Source: Bacteroidaceae bacterium
Lineage (GTDB): Bacteria > Bacteroidota > Bacteroidia > Bacteroidales > Bacteroidaceae
Length of the DNA: 64,000 nucleotides
Assembly: GCA_017560125.1 (NCBI GenBank)
Contig: JAFYOS010000027.1
Coordinates: 1 to 64,000 of the forward strand
Reading direction: 5' to 3'
Shown here piece after piece: positions 7,540 to 15,376 of the stretch (positions within the stretch are counted from its first letter, which is position 1; each line of letters begins with the position of its first letter). The notes beneath the pieces were generated by a model that did not search any database, was not told the origin of the DNA, and was given only the letters and a program-made list of their open reading frames with translations. The translations under genes and the position numbers were made by a program.

Positions 7540-8508
7540 ATGATAAAAGTAGGAATCATTGGTGGAGCAGGTTATACAGCCGGCGAGCTTATCCGTCTGT
7601 TGCTCAATCACCCCGAAGTAGAAATAGTATTTATCAACAGCAGCAGTAACGCCGGTAACCGCATTACCGATGTTCACTGCGGTCTGCTGGGCGAGACCGA
7701 CCTTACATTCACCGACCAGCTCCCCTTCGACCAGATAGATGTGCTCTTCTTCTGCACAGCTCATGGCGATACAAAGAAATTCCTCGACCGCGAGCAGTTG
7801 CCCGATGAACTGAAGGTTATCGACCTCTCTATGGACTTCCGCTTGAAGAGCCCCGAGCACGATTTTATCTACGGTCTTCCCGAGCTCAACCGTCGCGACA
7901 CATGCAAGCGTCGTTACGTAGCCAACCCCGGTTGTTTCGCAACCTGCATCGAGCTTGGACTTCTGCCCTTGGCCAAGAAGCATCTGCTCAACGGCGACAT
8001 CTCGGTTAACGCCATCACCGGCTCTACCGGTGCGGGTGTGAAGCCCTCGGCAAGCACACATTTCAGCTGGCGCAACAACAACATGAGCATCTACAAGCCT
8101 TTCGAGCACCAGCATGTGCCCGAAATCATGCAGAGCATCAAGCAGTTGCAGCCCGACTTCGATGGCGCAATCGATTTCATTCCCTACCGTGGCGATTTCG
8201 CGCGTGGTATTTTTGCTACACTCGTGGTAAAATGCGACCTCGACATCGAGGAGGTAAAAAATATCTATGTCGAGTACTACGAGCGCGATTCGTTTACCCA
8301 TGTGGTTGACAAGCCCGTCGATTTGAAACAGGTGGTGAACACCAACAAGTGCCTCATTCACTTGCAGAAATTCGGCAACAAACTGCTCATAACATCAGTA
8401 ATTGACAACCTGTTGAAGGGTGCCAGCGGACAGGCCGTTCACAACATGAACCTGCTCTTCGGACTGGAAGAGACAGTGGGTCTTCGTCTGAAACCCTCGG
8501 CGTTCTAA
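7540..8508 (+). CDS. argC: N-acyl-gamma-glutamyl-phosphate reductase
   Basis: This NADPH-dependent enzyme reduces N-acylglutamyl phosphate to the semialdehyde. The 322-residue product opens with the Rossmann motif GIIGGAGYTAGELIRLL and carries the catalytic cysteine in NPGCFAT (C132), with a conserved HFSWRNNN segment downstream. It belongs to the shorter ArgC type. It is the fourth gene of the argR operon. In this phylum the acyl group may be succinyl rather than acetyl. Confidence 0.95.
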   Translation: MIKVGIIGGAGYTAGELIRLLLNHPEVEIVFINSSSNAGNRITDVHCGLLGETDLTFTDQLPFDQIDVLFFCTAHGDTKKFLDREQLPDELKVIDLSMDFRLKSPEHDFIYGLPELNRRDTCKRRYVANPGCFATCIELGLLPLAKKHLLNGDISVNAITGSTGAGVKPSASTHFSWRNNNMSIYKPFEHQHVPEIMQSIKQLQPDFDGAIDFIPYRGDFARGIFATLVVKCDLDIEEVKNIYVEYYERDSFTHVVDKPVDLKQVVNTNKCLIHLQKFGNKLLITSVIDNLLKGASGQAVHNMNLLFGLEETVGLRLKPSAF

Positions 8509-8520
8509 TATACTAATAAA

Positions 8521-9645
8521 ATGGATTTATATAACGTATATCCCCTTTTTGATATCAACATAGTAAAAGGCGAGGGTTGCAGAGTGTGGGACGATAAAGG
8601 TACCGAATATCTCGACCTCTACGGTGGCCATGCGGTAATCTCCATTGGTCACGCACATCCCCACTACGTTGAGTGCATCTCGTCACAGGTGCAGAAGCTC
8701 GGCTTCTACTCCAATTCTGTGATAAACACATTGCAGACTGCGGTAGCAGAGAAGCTTGGTCGCCTGTCGGGTTACGAGGACTATAGCGCCTTCTTTGTGA
8801 ACTCGGGTGCCGAGGCAAACGAAAATGCTCTGAAGCTGGCTTCGTTTACCAACGGCCGCACACGAGTAATCTCGTTCAAGAAGGCTTTCCATGGCCGCAC
8901 ATCGTTGGCTGTGGAGGTTACCGACAACGCAAAAATCATTGCGCCCATCAACAGCAACAACCACGCGACATACCTTCCCTTGAACGACATCGAGGCAGTT
9001 CGTGCCGAGCTTGCCAAGGGCGATGTTGCGGCTGTCATCATCGAGGGCATCCAGGGTATCGGTGGTATTGTCGTTCCCGAGCCCGAGTTCTTGCAGCAGT
9101 TGCAGGTGGCGTGCGAGGAGACAGGCACCGTGCTTGTCCTCGACGAGATACAGAGCGGATATGGTCGCAGCGGTAAGTTCTTTGCTCATCAGTGGGCAGG
9201 CATACGCCCCGACATCATCACCGTGGCCAAGGGTATAGCCAACGGCTTCCCCATGGGTGCCGTGCTCATCAGCCCCAAGTTCACCGCAGTGTTCGGCCAG
9301 TTGGGAACCACATTCGGTGGCAACCATTTGGCATGTGCTGCAGCTCAGGCAGTGCTCGATGTAATTGAGGACGAAAACCTTCTCGAGAATGTGAATAAGG
9401 TGGGCGAATACCTCATGACCGAGCTCAAAAAAATCCCCGCAATAAAGGAGGTTCGCGGCAAGGGATTGATGATAGGTATCGAGTTCGAAGAGCCCATCAA
9501 AGAGATTCGCACCAAGCTGCTCTTCGAGGAGCATGTCTTCACAGGCGTCAGCGGCACCAACGTCATCCGTCTGTTGCCTCCTTTGAGCCTCAGCATGGAG
9601 CAGGCACGGGATTTCATAGCTCGTCTGCACAAGGTTATCGGCTAA
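8521..9645 (+). CDS. argD: Acetylornithine/succinylornithine aminotransferase
   Basis: A class-III PLP aminotransferase that converts N-acyl-glutamate semialdehyde to N-acylornithine. The 374-residue product has NSGAEANENALKLA (PLP phosphate site), VLVLDEIQSGYGRSG with the cofactor-contacting Asp, and the PLP lysine K237 in TVAKGIANGFPMG. It is the last gene of the operon, 12 bases after argC, and is followed by a near-perfect terminator. Confidence 0.94.
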   Translation: MDLYNVYPLFDINIVKGEGCRVWDDKGTEYLDLYGGHAVISIGHAHPHYVECISSQVQKLGFYSNSVINTLQTAVAEKLGRLSGYEDYSAFFVNSGAEANENALKLASFTNGRTRVISFKKAFHGRTSLAVEVTDNAKIIAPINSNNHATYLPLNDIEAVRAELAKGDVAAVIIEGIQGIGGIVVPEPEFLQQLQVACEETGTVLVLDEIQSGYGRSGKFFAHQWAGIRPDIITVAKGIANGFPMGAVLISPKFTAVFGQLGTTFGGNHLACAAAQAVLDVIEDENLLENVNKVGEYLMTELKKIPAIKEVRGKGLMIGIEFEEPIKEIRTKLLFEEHVFTGVSGTNVIRLLPPLSLSMEQARDFIARLHKVIG

Positions 9646-9665
9646 AAGAGAACCATTTAGATATT

Positions 9666-9702
9666 ATGCGTCGCATCGGTCTTCGATGCGACGCATTTTT
9701 TT
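9666..9702 (+). terminator. Terminator of the arginine operon
   Basis: A perfect 13-bp stem (9666-9678 with 9684-9696) with loop GTCTT, followed by a T run. Confidence 0.95.
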
Positions 9703-9737
9703 ATAAAATATTTTTCAAATTTTCTGTTACATTTCCG

Positions 9738-9745
9738 TACCTTCG
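9738..9745 (+). promoter_or_regulatory. -7 box before the ECF sigma gene
   Basis: TACCTTCG fits TAnnTTCG, 30 bases before the ATG. No convincing -33 box is present. Confidence 0.6.
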
Positions 9746-9775
9746 GCGTCATACAAGTGAACAGCACAAAAAACA

Positions 9776-10279
9776 ATGACAAAAACAGAATTCAAGACAA
9801 GATACATGCCACTATATAAGGAGCTCTACCGGGTGGCACTGCACATGCTCGGCGACAGCAACGAGGCCGAGGATGCTGTGCAGAATTTGTACTTGAAACT
9901 GTGGGAACGGCGCGATGCTTTAGGCGGCATAGAGAGTGACGAGGCCTACTGTCGCCGACTGCTGAAAAATATCTGCATCGACCGATGGCGCGAGATGCGA
10001 CGGCACGAACAGCAGAGCCTCGACGAAGAAGATGTGCCCGACCTTTGCGACGATGCGTATAGCGAGGATGAAATGAACGACAAGCAGAGCTTCCTGAGAG
10101 CCTTCCTCGCGCGCTTGCACGAACGACAACGGCGCATTTTTGTGCTGAGGATGCAAGGCAGTACATACGACGAGATGGAACTGCTTACCGGGCAATCCGC
10201 CACGAGCTTGCGAATGACAATCTCGCGTCTGAAGAGAGAATTGATAGATAGTTACAAACGAAAGAAAGGTTGCGAATGA
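9776..10279 (+). CDS. ECF-type RNA polymerase sigma factor
   Basis: The 167-residue product has sigma region 2 (residues about 10-75: LYRVALHMLGDSNEAEDAVQNLYLKLWE, then CRRLLKNICIDRWRE) and region 4 (about 115-160: LHERQRRIFVLRMQG..., ATSLRMTISRLKREL, the helix-turn-helix). The acidic linker between them is typical of ECF factors. It overlaps the next gene by ATGA, and that gene encodes a single-pass membrane protein that probably acts as anti-sigma factor. I cannot predict the target promoters. Confidence 0.9.
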   Translation: MTKTEFKTRYMPLYKELYRVALHMLGDSNEAEDAVQNLYLKLWERRDALGGIESDEAYCRRLLKNICIDRWREMRRHEQQSLDEEDVPDLCDDAYSEDEMNDKQSFLRAFLARLHERQRRIFVLRMQGSTYDEMELLTGQSATSLRMTISRLKRELIDSYKRKKGCE

Positions 10280-10800
10280 TGGATGCAAGAGAAATGATAG
10301 ACAGATACCTCGACGAGCGTATGAGCCGCGCCGAGGAGCAGGAATTTTTCCGTTACCTGCGTTCGAGCGATTTCCCCGAGGAACTGCAAGATGAGCGGGA
10401 ACTGATATTGCGAATGGCTGCGATGGAGAGCGACCAGGAGCCCCCTGCTGGCATGGAGGAGCGTCTTTCGGCAATGATAGACAGCCTCGAAGAGGAGAGC
10501 GACACCCCCGCAAAGAGAGTGCTTCGACTGGAACTGCGCCACATGTGGCGCGCGGCGGCCATCGTAGCGTTGGTGGCAGCAACCGGGCTTGCCATTGTGC
10601 AGCATGGCAGTGACCGTGACGATGCATTCATCGCCGCCCGCGACAAGGATACATATGCTACGCCCGAAGAGGCATTGCCCCATGCCAAAACCATACTGCG
10701 CGACCTTGTCGCCGTCACCAACAGCACCCGCAATAGTGCGGTCGAGGTTGGCAACGACATAAAAAAACTGAGTATAATAATTAAACGAATAGAGCAATGA
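10276..10800 (+). CDS. Probable membrane-bound anti-sigma factor
   Basis: The start is ATG 10276, overlapping the sigma stop as ATGA; a TTG two codons upstream is less likely. The 174-residue product has an acidic cytosolic helical part (MIDRYLDERMSRAEEQEFFRYL...) resembling anti-sigma N-termini, a basic stretch, one hydrophobic segment (AAAIVALVAATGLAIV, about residues 93-108) and a short outer C-terminus of about 65 residues. Position, coupling and topology support an anti-sigma role; no family signature confirms it. Its own stop again overlaps the next start as ATGA. Confidence 0.65.
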   Translation: MMDAREMIDRYLDERMSRAEEQEFFRYLRSSDFPEELQDERELILRMAAMESDQEPPAGMEERLSAMIDSLEEESDTPAKRVLRLELRHMWRAAAIVALVAATGLAIVQHGSDRDDAFIAARDKDTYATPEEALPHAKTILRDLVAVTNSTRNSAVEVGNDIKKLSIIIKRIEQ

Positions 10801-11318
10801 AACGACTGATAACAATATTCTTTGCACTGCTGCTGATGTTCGCGGCAGCAACCTCGGCGCCCGCCGCAAGCAGGGATGGCAATAGTAACAGCAAGGTTGA
10901 GAGGTTCGTTCAAGGCCTTGCCCGCGACTATTCGTCGCATGTGGAGTACTCCTATATATCGATGAATATGCTCAGGAGCCTCTTTTCCATGATGCTCGGC
11001 GATGATGGTAATGAGCTTGCAAAAAACCTGAAAAGGATGAAGTACATCCGTAAATATGCTTCGAGCGACAGCGAGGGCTACAGGATGCTGAAAAAAGAGA
11101 TGCAGCCCTTCCTCTCGAACAAAGATAAGGTGATGGGCATGGAGCTTGTCGTCGTCAACAAAGAGGGCGCGGAGGCTACTACAATATACAGTAGCAAAGA
11201 CGGCCTGCTGATAATCACCGACGAGAATGGCACCACCCTGACGGTGGTATTTATAGCAGGGCTGTCGATGGATGTTTTCAACGCCATGCAGGAGAACGGA
11301 TTAGAATTGGATTTTTAA
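10797..11318 (+). CDS. Secreted DUF4252 protein
   Basis: The 173-residue product has a cleavable signal peptide (MKRLITIFFALLLMFAAATSAPA) and the DUF4252 pattern: an N-terminal helical part, a long KKEM...NKDKVMGMELVVVNKEG strand region, then LIITDENG and TTLTVVFIAG. DUF4252 proteins are common in Bacteroidota next to ECF sigma genes and have no known function. The ATGA overlap with the anti-sigma-like gene implies coupled translation. It probably resides in the periplasm. Confidence 0.75.
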   Translation: MKRLITIFFALLLMFAAATSAPAASRDGNSNSKVERFVQGLARDYSSHVEYSYISMNMLRSLFSMMLGDDGNELAKNLKRMKYIRKYASSDSEGYRMLKKEMQPFLSNKDKVMGMELVVVNKEGAEATTIYSSKDGLLIITDENGTTLTVVFIAGLSMDVFNAMQENGLELDF

Positions 11319-11333
11319 AAAATAGATACGAAA

Positions 11334-12608
11334 ATGAGAAATATACTAATCGCCATAGTGGCACTATTTACATTTGTCGGCGCACAAGCAGCCGAGCCGC
11401 GAGCAAACAAGGGAAAGGTCAATAAGATAATAAAAGCCATAAAGGAGCTCGATGGCAGGCATGTAAGCGTGAAGGAGTATGATGCCGACTCCGTAGCCGA
11501 GGATGTAAAGAAGCAGTTGTACGAACAGTTCGACGAAAAGAAAGTAGATAAAGTGTGGGCGGCAAACAAGATAACACTGAGCAAGAGCATCCTTGCCGAA
11601 TCGCAGGACGAAGAGGGCTACAACAGCATGCGCGCCTTTGCTGCGACGCTGGGCCTGGGGGACTGCGACAAGCTTGCCGGCATTCCCTTGACGCTGTATA
11701 ACAATAACGACAGCGTAGGCATCGCCTTTTTCAGTGACAAGAACAACACGCTTGTTTTTTCCGACAGTCTGCTGAGCAGAAAATACACCATCGTATATGC
11801 CGATGACGACATCGCGGGTAAATCGCAGAGCATGCTCCAGCAGTTGGTGAACGACGAGCTCGAATCCATCACCAGCGGAGGCCTTATAAAGAAGTTTACC
11901 ACCGACAAGGGAAAACCGGTAGTCTTTGGAGCTGCCGATGATGAAGGGGAGGCTCCCGGCACCGATTTCCAAAGATTCATCCGTCGTTTCGAAAATTTGG
12001 ACGGGAGTGTACATCGCTATGCATGGCGTCCCGACGACGCTGCATTGCATTGCGCACTTACATTAAAAGATACCACCCACTATTCGACCAAAGTGAATGC
12101 CGGTTTCAAAAAATCGAAATACAGCTACGAGAGTTACGCCCCGTCGATACACTATTTCGAAGGCACCGGCGAGAAGGGATACTGGGAATTGTCGGGAAAC
12201 ACCGCCTTTTATCTGCTTTCGAGACAGTATGCGGGAACAAGGATCAGCGAATGGGGTAATCTGGAATGCATCTGGACGGCAGACACATTGGGAATGCGCG
12301 TGTGCCAATATCGGGGCATGAAAAATGTAACCGTCTATCTGGTGGATAATTCAGAGAAAGGGCAATGTGCCGCGCTCGTAGTGAACGGAGGGCTGGATAC
12401 ATTCAAAGCCTTCCTGAACAGCTACACGCTGAACGAAGAAGAGAGTGTTGCAGACAAATACAATGTGATATTTACGCCTATTGGGCACAAGACGCAGGCT
12501 ATCAAAGAGGAGGTCTATGGCAAAAAGAGTGGCTTGCACCTAAAATTCCCCATACTCGACGAGGCATACGAAAAAGGGCTGCTGCCATACTATAAACGCT
12601 CGGAGTAA
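11334..12608 (+). CDS. Secreted protein of unknown function, end of sigma operon
   Basis: The 424-residue product has a signal peptide (MRNILIAIVALFTFVGAQA). The first 150 residues look like a second, diverged DUF4252-type segment (GKVNKIIKAIKELDGRHVSVKEY..., a SMRAFAATLGLGDCDKLAGIPLTLY strand region). The remainder, including GSVHRYAWRPDDAALHCALTLKD, matches nothing I recognise. It lies 15 bases after the DUF4252 gene. The operon ends in a hairpin that doubles as a possible regulatory element of the next gene. Confidence 0.65.
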   Translation: MRNILIAIVALFTFVGAQAAEPRANKGKVNKIIKAIKELDGRHVSVKEYDADSVAEDVKKQLYEQFDEKKVDKVWAANKITLSKSILAESQDEEGYNSMRAFAATLGLGDCDKLAGIPLTLYNNNDSVGIAFFSDKNNTLVFSDSLLSRKYTIVYADDDIAGKSQSMLQQLVNDELESITSGGLIKKFTTDKGKPVVFGAADDEGEAPGTDFQRFIRRFENLDGSVHRYAWRPDDAALHCALTLKDTTHYSTKVNAGFKKSKYSYESYAPSIHYFEGTGEKGYWELSGNTAFYLLSRQYAGTRISEWGNLECIWTADTLGMRVCQYRGMKNVTVYLVDNSEKGQCAALVVNGGLDTFKAFLNSYTLNEEESVADKYNVIFTPIGHKTQAIKEEVYGKKSGLHLKFPILDEAYEKGLLPYYKRSE

Positions 12609-12657
12609 GCCGTCGGCCAATAGTAACATTGTTGTGTGGCGGTTTTTCCTAAAAACT

Positions 12658-12698
12658 ATAGGGAAATCCCTCTGAAATATAGGGGATTTCCCTTTTTT
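12658..12698 (+). terminator. Hairpin ending the sigma operon, overlapping a paired ATAGGG element
   Basis: GGGAAATCCC (12661-12670) can pair with GGGATTTCCC (12683-12692), and TTTTTT follows, so it can terminate transcription. Each arm is also self-complementary, and the two ATAGGG units are 21 bp apart, as in the element at 55954-55990. It may therefore also serve as a protein-binding site for the gene at 12747. Confidence 0.65.
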
Positions 12699-12715
12699 CT
12701 GATAATCGCATTATC

Positions 12716-12723
12716 TACATTTG
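12716..12723 (+). promoter_or_regulatory. -7 box before the DUF4476 gene
   Basis: TACATTTG fits the consensus. Only T residues stand where the -33 box should be. The second ATAGGG unit begins 36-37 bp upstream, suggesting an activator-dependent promoter. Confidence 0.65.
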
Positions 12724-12746
12724 CGATGTAAATAAAAATATATACT

Positions 12747-13190
12747 ATGAAACATTTCAAGTACATTATGATTGCGGCAGTCGTGGCTGTGAGCCTTCTT
12801 AGTCTGCCGGCTGCGGCTGTCGAGCCCGATAAGAAACCTAAGCAGCAGTTCGAACATCGCGACAGAGGCCTCAAGGAACGAAAGCACATGCATCCGCATG
12901 CCATGCGCGACAAGGATTTCTCTCTGGTGCTCAATGTGGTTAAAAAGGCGTCATTCGACGACCGAAAAATAGATGTCATGCGAGTAGCCTGCATAGGCAG
13001 TTATTTCAGCAGCGAGCAGTGTGCCCGTCTGCTGTCGCTCTTGTCGTTCGACGACAACAAGGTGGAGGCGCTCGAGGTGATAGCTCCGCGTTTGGTCGAG
13101 TCGGATAATGCCGAGGATATCCTCAAGAAATTTTCTTTCTCGTCGAGCAGGGATAAGGCCGTAGGCATATTGCTTCGCCGTCAGAAATAG
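12747..13190 (+). CDS. Secreted DUF4476 protein
   Basis: The 147-residue product has a signal peptide (to about residue 25), a basic His-rich linker (EHRDRGLKERKHMHPHAMR) and one DUF4476 domain: helices containing FDDRKIDVMRVA, YFSSEQCARLLSLLSFDDNKVEALEVI and FSFSSSRDKAVGIL. The family is common in Bacteroidota and has no known biochemical function. It is a single gene with its own promoter. It shares an upstream element with the large gene at 56044, so both may answer to the same regulator. Confidence 0.8.
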   Translation: MKHFKYIMIAAVVAVSLLSLPAAAVEPDKKPKQQFEHRDRGLKERKHMHPHAMRDKDFSLVLNVVKKASFDDRKIDVMRVACIGSYFSSEQCARLLSLLSFDDNKVEALEVIAPRLVESDNAEDILKKFSFSSSRDKAVGILLRRQK

Positions 13191-13215
13191 TCGCACGTCT
13201 GGTAGGGCGGGCGCG

Positions 13216-14295
13216 TTATTGCTCCTCTTTTTTCAATCGTTTTATAGCCAGGTGGTGCCCCTCGTCCGCAGCCAATCTGTACCAACGCATGGCTTCGGCA
13301 AGGTCGGGGGTGTCGCACCAGCCCTCCTCGTAGGACTGCCCTATGCGGTAGTGGGCATACGGGTCGGTCGATTTGCGATAGGCCGCTAAAGCCTCTTTCA
13401 GCGATGGCTTCACCGGTTCGCAGCCTTTGCGGTAGAGGTCGCCCATGTTGGTGGGTGCGTACAGCTTGTCGCCGGCCTCAAGGGCCTTACCGAACCAATA
13501 TATAGCCTGTTTGCCATCGGTAGGTACGCCCACGCCTTCGTGGTAGAGCGTGCCTATGTCGTTGAGGACAACCCCATGCAGTTGCCTGCCCTCATGATGC
13601 TCGCGGGCAAGGGCCAGAAGGTGCTGCATATCCTCGTGGGAATATGTTTCGTAGGTTTCGCATCCATCCAATTGCCACGATTTTACCCTGCCAATGGGTA
13701 CATGCTGCGGTATATCCACCTCGACGCACTCCTCGTCGGGAAGCTCGCCGGTGAACTCGCCCGATGGTAGCAGGTTGTGCCGCATCATATATTGCAGGTA
13801 GCCATATATGCGCGGTGTGGATGAGTGAAGGCTCACGCCGAATTCGTACAGCGATTCCTGCGACACATACGAGGCCTCGGCCAAGGGCAACGACAGGTAG
13901 TAGCGCGGCACAACGGTGAGCGTACCCTTGAGCATGGCCACCTCCTCGGAGATAATCTCCTCTACCCACTCCTCGTCGAACGTGTCATATATCGATTGCC
14001 CCTCGTCGATGTCCGATATTTCTGCACCGAGGTATTTTGCCAACGTGTCGGCCATGTAGGGGAAGAGCCGCAAATCGTCGTAGGCCGCCAGATTGTCTAT
14101 GTGCAGCTCGTAAGCGTCGGCTTCGCGTCGCACCATGTAGAGCGTGGTGGATATCCCCTCGCGCATGAAAAACCAGCAGTCCTCCTCGTCGCTTTTTGTG
14201 TATCCATATAGCGTAAGGGTGGGGATGTCGGCGTAGTGCAGGAAATCCTCGCAGTCGAATCCTAGGGGCGAATATATCGTTATGTATGTAGTCAC
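13216..14295 (-). CDS. Sel1-repeat protein of unknown function
   Basis: The product is about 359 residues if read from the GTG at 14295. The first ~200 residues are acidic and unfamiliar. The C-terminal ~110 residues hold Sel1-like repeats (LNDIGTLYHEGVGVPTDGKQAIYWFGKALEAGD, MGDLYRKG..., YRIGQSYEEGW, AMRWYRLAADEGH), a helical protein-binding scaffold. The frame can be extended to an ATG at 14448, but a consensus minus-strand promoter at 14345-14376 lies inside that extension, so I reject it. GTG is unusual here and another start is possible. No signal peptide follows this start, so it is probably cytosolic. It is divergent from prmA. Confidence 0.65.
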   Translation of the reverse strand: MTTYITIYSPLGFDCEDFLHYADIPTLTLYGYTKSDEEDCWFFMREGISTTLYMVRREADAYELHIDNLAAYDDLRLFPYMADTLAKYLGAEISDIDEGQSIYDTFDEEWVEEIISEEVAMLKGTLTVVPRYYLSLPLAEASYVSQESLYEFGVSLHSSTPRIYGYLQYMMRHNLLPSGEFTGELPDEECVEVDIPQHVPIGRVKSWQLDGCETYETYSHEDMQHLLALAREHHEGRQLHGVVLNDIGTLYHEGVGVPTDGKQAIYWFGKALEAGDKLYAPTNMGDLYRKGCEPVKPSLKEALAAYRKSTDPYAHYRIGQSYEEGWCDTPDLAEAMRWYRLAADEGHHLAIKRLKKEEQ

Positions 14296-14344
14296 GGTTC
14301 TTGCGGGTGTTCTTGGTAACTGTTCTGCTGTTTGTAATCGTTTC

Positions 14345-14376
14345 CAAAAATAGAGGTTTTTTATTGTATTCGCAAA
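14345..14376 (-). promoter_or_regulatory. Promoter of the Sel1-repeat gene
   Basis: On the minus strand TTTG (14373-14376), 20 bp, TATTTTTG (14345-14352) match the consensus fully. It is divergent from, and close to, the prmA promoter. Confidence 0.82.
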
Positions 14377-14397
14377 TTTTCTTTTTATGGGTATTCC

Positions 14398-14429
14398 TTT
14401 CGTTATTTCGTGGAATTGTGCTATTTTCG
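14398..14429 (+). promoter_or_regulatory. Promoter of prmA
   Basis: TTTC (14398-14401), 20 bp, TATTTTCG (14422-14429), a TTCG-type -7 box. The prmA ATG follows 18 bases later. Confidence 0.72.
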
Positions 14430-14446
14430 CAAAAAATACGAACAAC

Positions 14447-15295
14447 ATGAATAATTATATAAAGGTTACTTTTGCAGTCACTCCAGCCGAGGAGGCTGCC
14501 GCCGATGTGCTTGCCGCGTTGCTTGCCGATGTCGGTTTCGAGAGCTTTGTACCCGAAGAGACGGGTATGGCTGCTTATGCTCCGGTTGCGTTGTACGATG
14601 CCGATGCAGTAGCTCAGGTGGTCGAGGCCTTTCCGTTAGAGGGTTTCTCTATTACATATGCAGCCGAGGAGATTGAGGGCGAGGATTGGAATGCCGAGTG
14701 GGAGAAAAACTATTTCCAGCCCATCGTGCTCGACGACCGTTGTGTCATTCACAGCACATTCCACACCGATGTGCCCACCGCCAAGTATAATATTCTCATC
14801 GACCCGAAGATGGCTTTCGGTACGGGTTATCACCAAACGACCTGCCACATGTTGCGTGCCATCCTGGGCGAGGATATGACGGGAAAGAGTGTGCTTGACA
14901 TGGGATGCGGAACAGCTCTGCTTGCCATACTTGCCCGCAAACATGGTGCTAGCGATGTGGTGGCAATAGATATAGACGAATTTGCCTACGAGAATGCGCT
15001 CGAGAATATTGCCCTCAACGACACGCCCGACATCGAGGTGCGATTGGGTGGAGCAGAGGTGTTGCGCAGCGACGATTGCTTCGACTATGTGATAGCCAAT
15101 ATCAACCGTAATATCCTGCTTGCCGACATGGCGAAATATGCCGAATGCATGCACTCGGGTTCCATCCTGTTCATCAGCGGTTTCTATACCGAGGATATGC
15201 CTGTGCTCAAGGAGGAGGCTGCGAAGCATGGCTTGCAGTACGAGGCCTATGCCGAGGATAGCAATTGGGCTATGATGCGTTTTGTGAAGGAGTAA
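14447..15295 (+). CDS. prmA: Ribosomal protein L11 methyltransferase
   Basis: PrmA trimethylates amino groups of ribosomal protein L11 using S-adenosylmethionine. The 282-residue product has the N-terminal L11-recognition domain, the linker with FGTGYHQTTCHMLRA, the SAM-binding motif VLDMGCGTALLAILA, the acidic loop VVAIDIDEFAYENA, and the NINRN substrate motif (family NPPY/NI-type). The start at 14447 (MNNYIKVTF) is chosen because the promoter lies inside the longer frame. Confidence 0.95.
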   Translation: MNNYIKVTFAVTPAEEAAADVLAALLADVGFESFVPEETGMAAYAPVALYDADAVAQVVEAFPLEGFSITYAAEEIEGEDWNAEWEKNYFQPIVLDDRCVIHSTFHTDVPTAKYNILIDPKMAFGTGYHQTTCHMLRAILGEDMTGKSVLDMGCGTALLAILARKHGASDVVAIDIDEFAYENALENIALNDTPDIEVRLGGAEVLRSDDCFDYVIANINRNILLADMAKYAECMHSGSILFISGFYTEDMPVLKEEAAKHGLQYEAYAEDSNWAMMRFVKE

Positions 15296-15315
15296 TATCG
15301 TAGATAATATAGATT

Positions 15316-15350
15316 GCGCCCCGCCTTGTGTATGCAACAAGGCGGGGCGC
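15316..15350. terminator. Bidirectional terminator between prmA and the S41 gene
   Basis: A perfect 13-bp GC-rich stem, 15316-15328 with 15338-15350, with a nine-base loop. It lies between convergent genes. T runs on both sides are short. Confidence 0.75.
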
Positions 15351-15376
15351 TCTATTTGTGCAGCCAAGCTGCCCGG

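Noticed and set aside
8683-9630. Antisense frame over argD
   Set aside because: argD is unmistakable, and the antisense translation has no recognisable features.
13216-14448. Longer start (ATG 14448) for the Sel1-repeat gene
   Set aside because: A full minus-strand promoter lies inside the extension, and it would overlap the prmA promoter and start.
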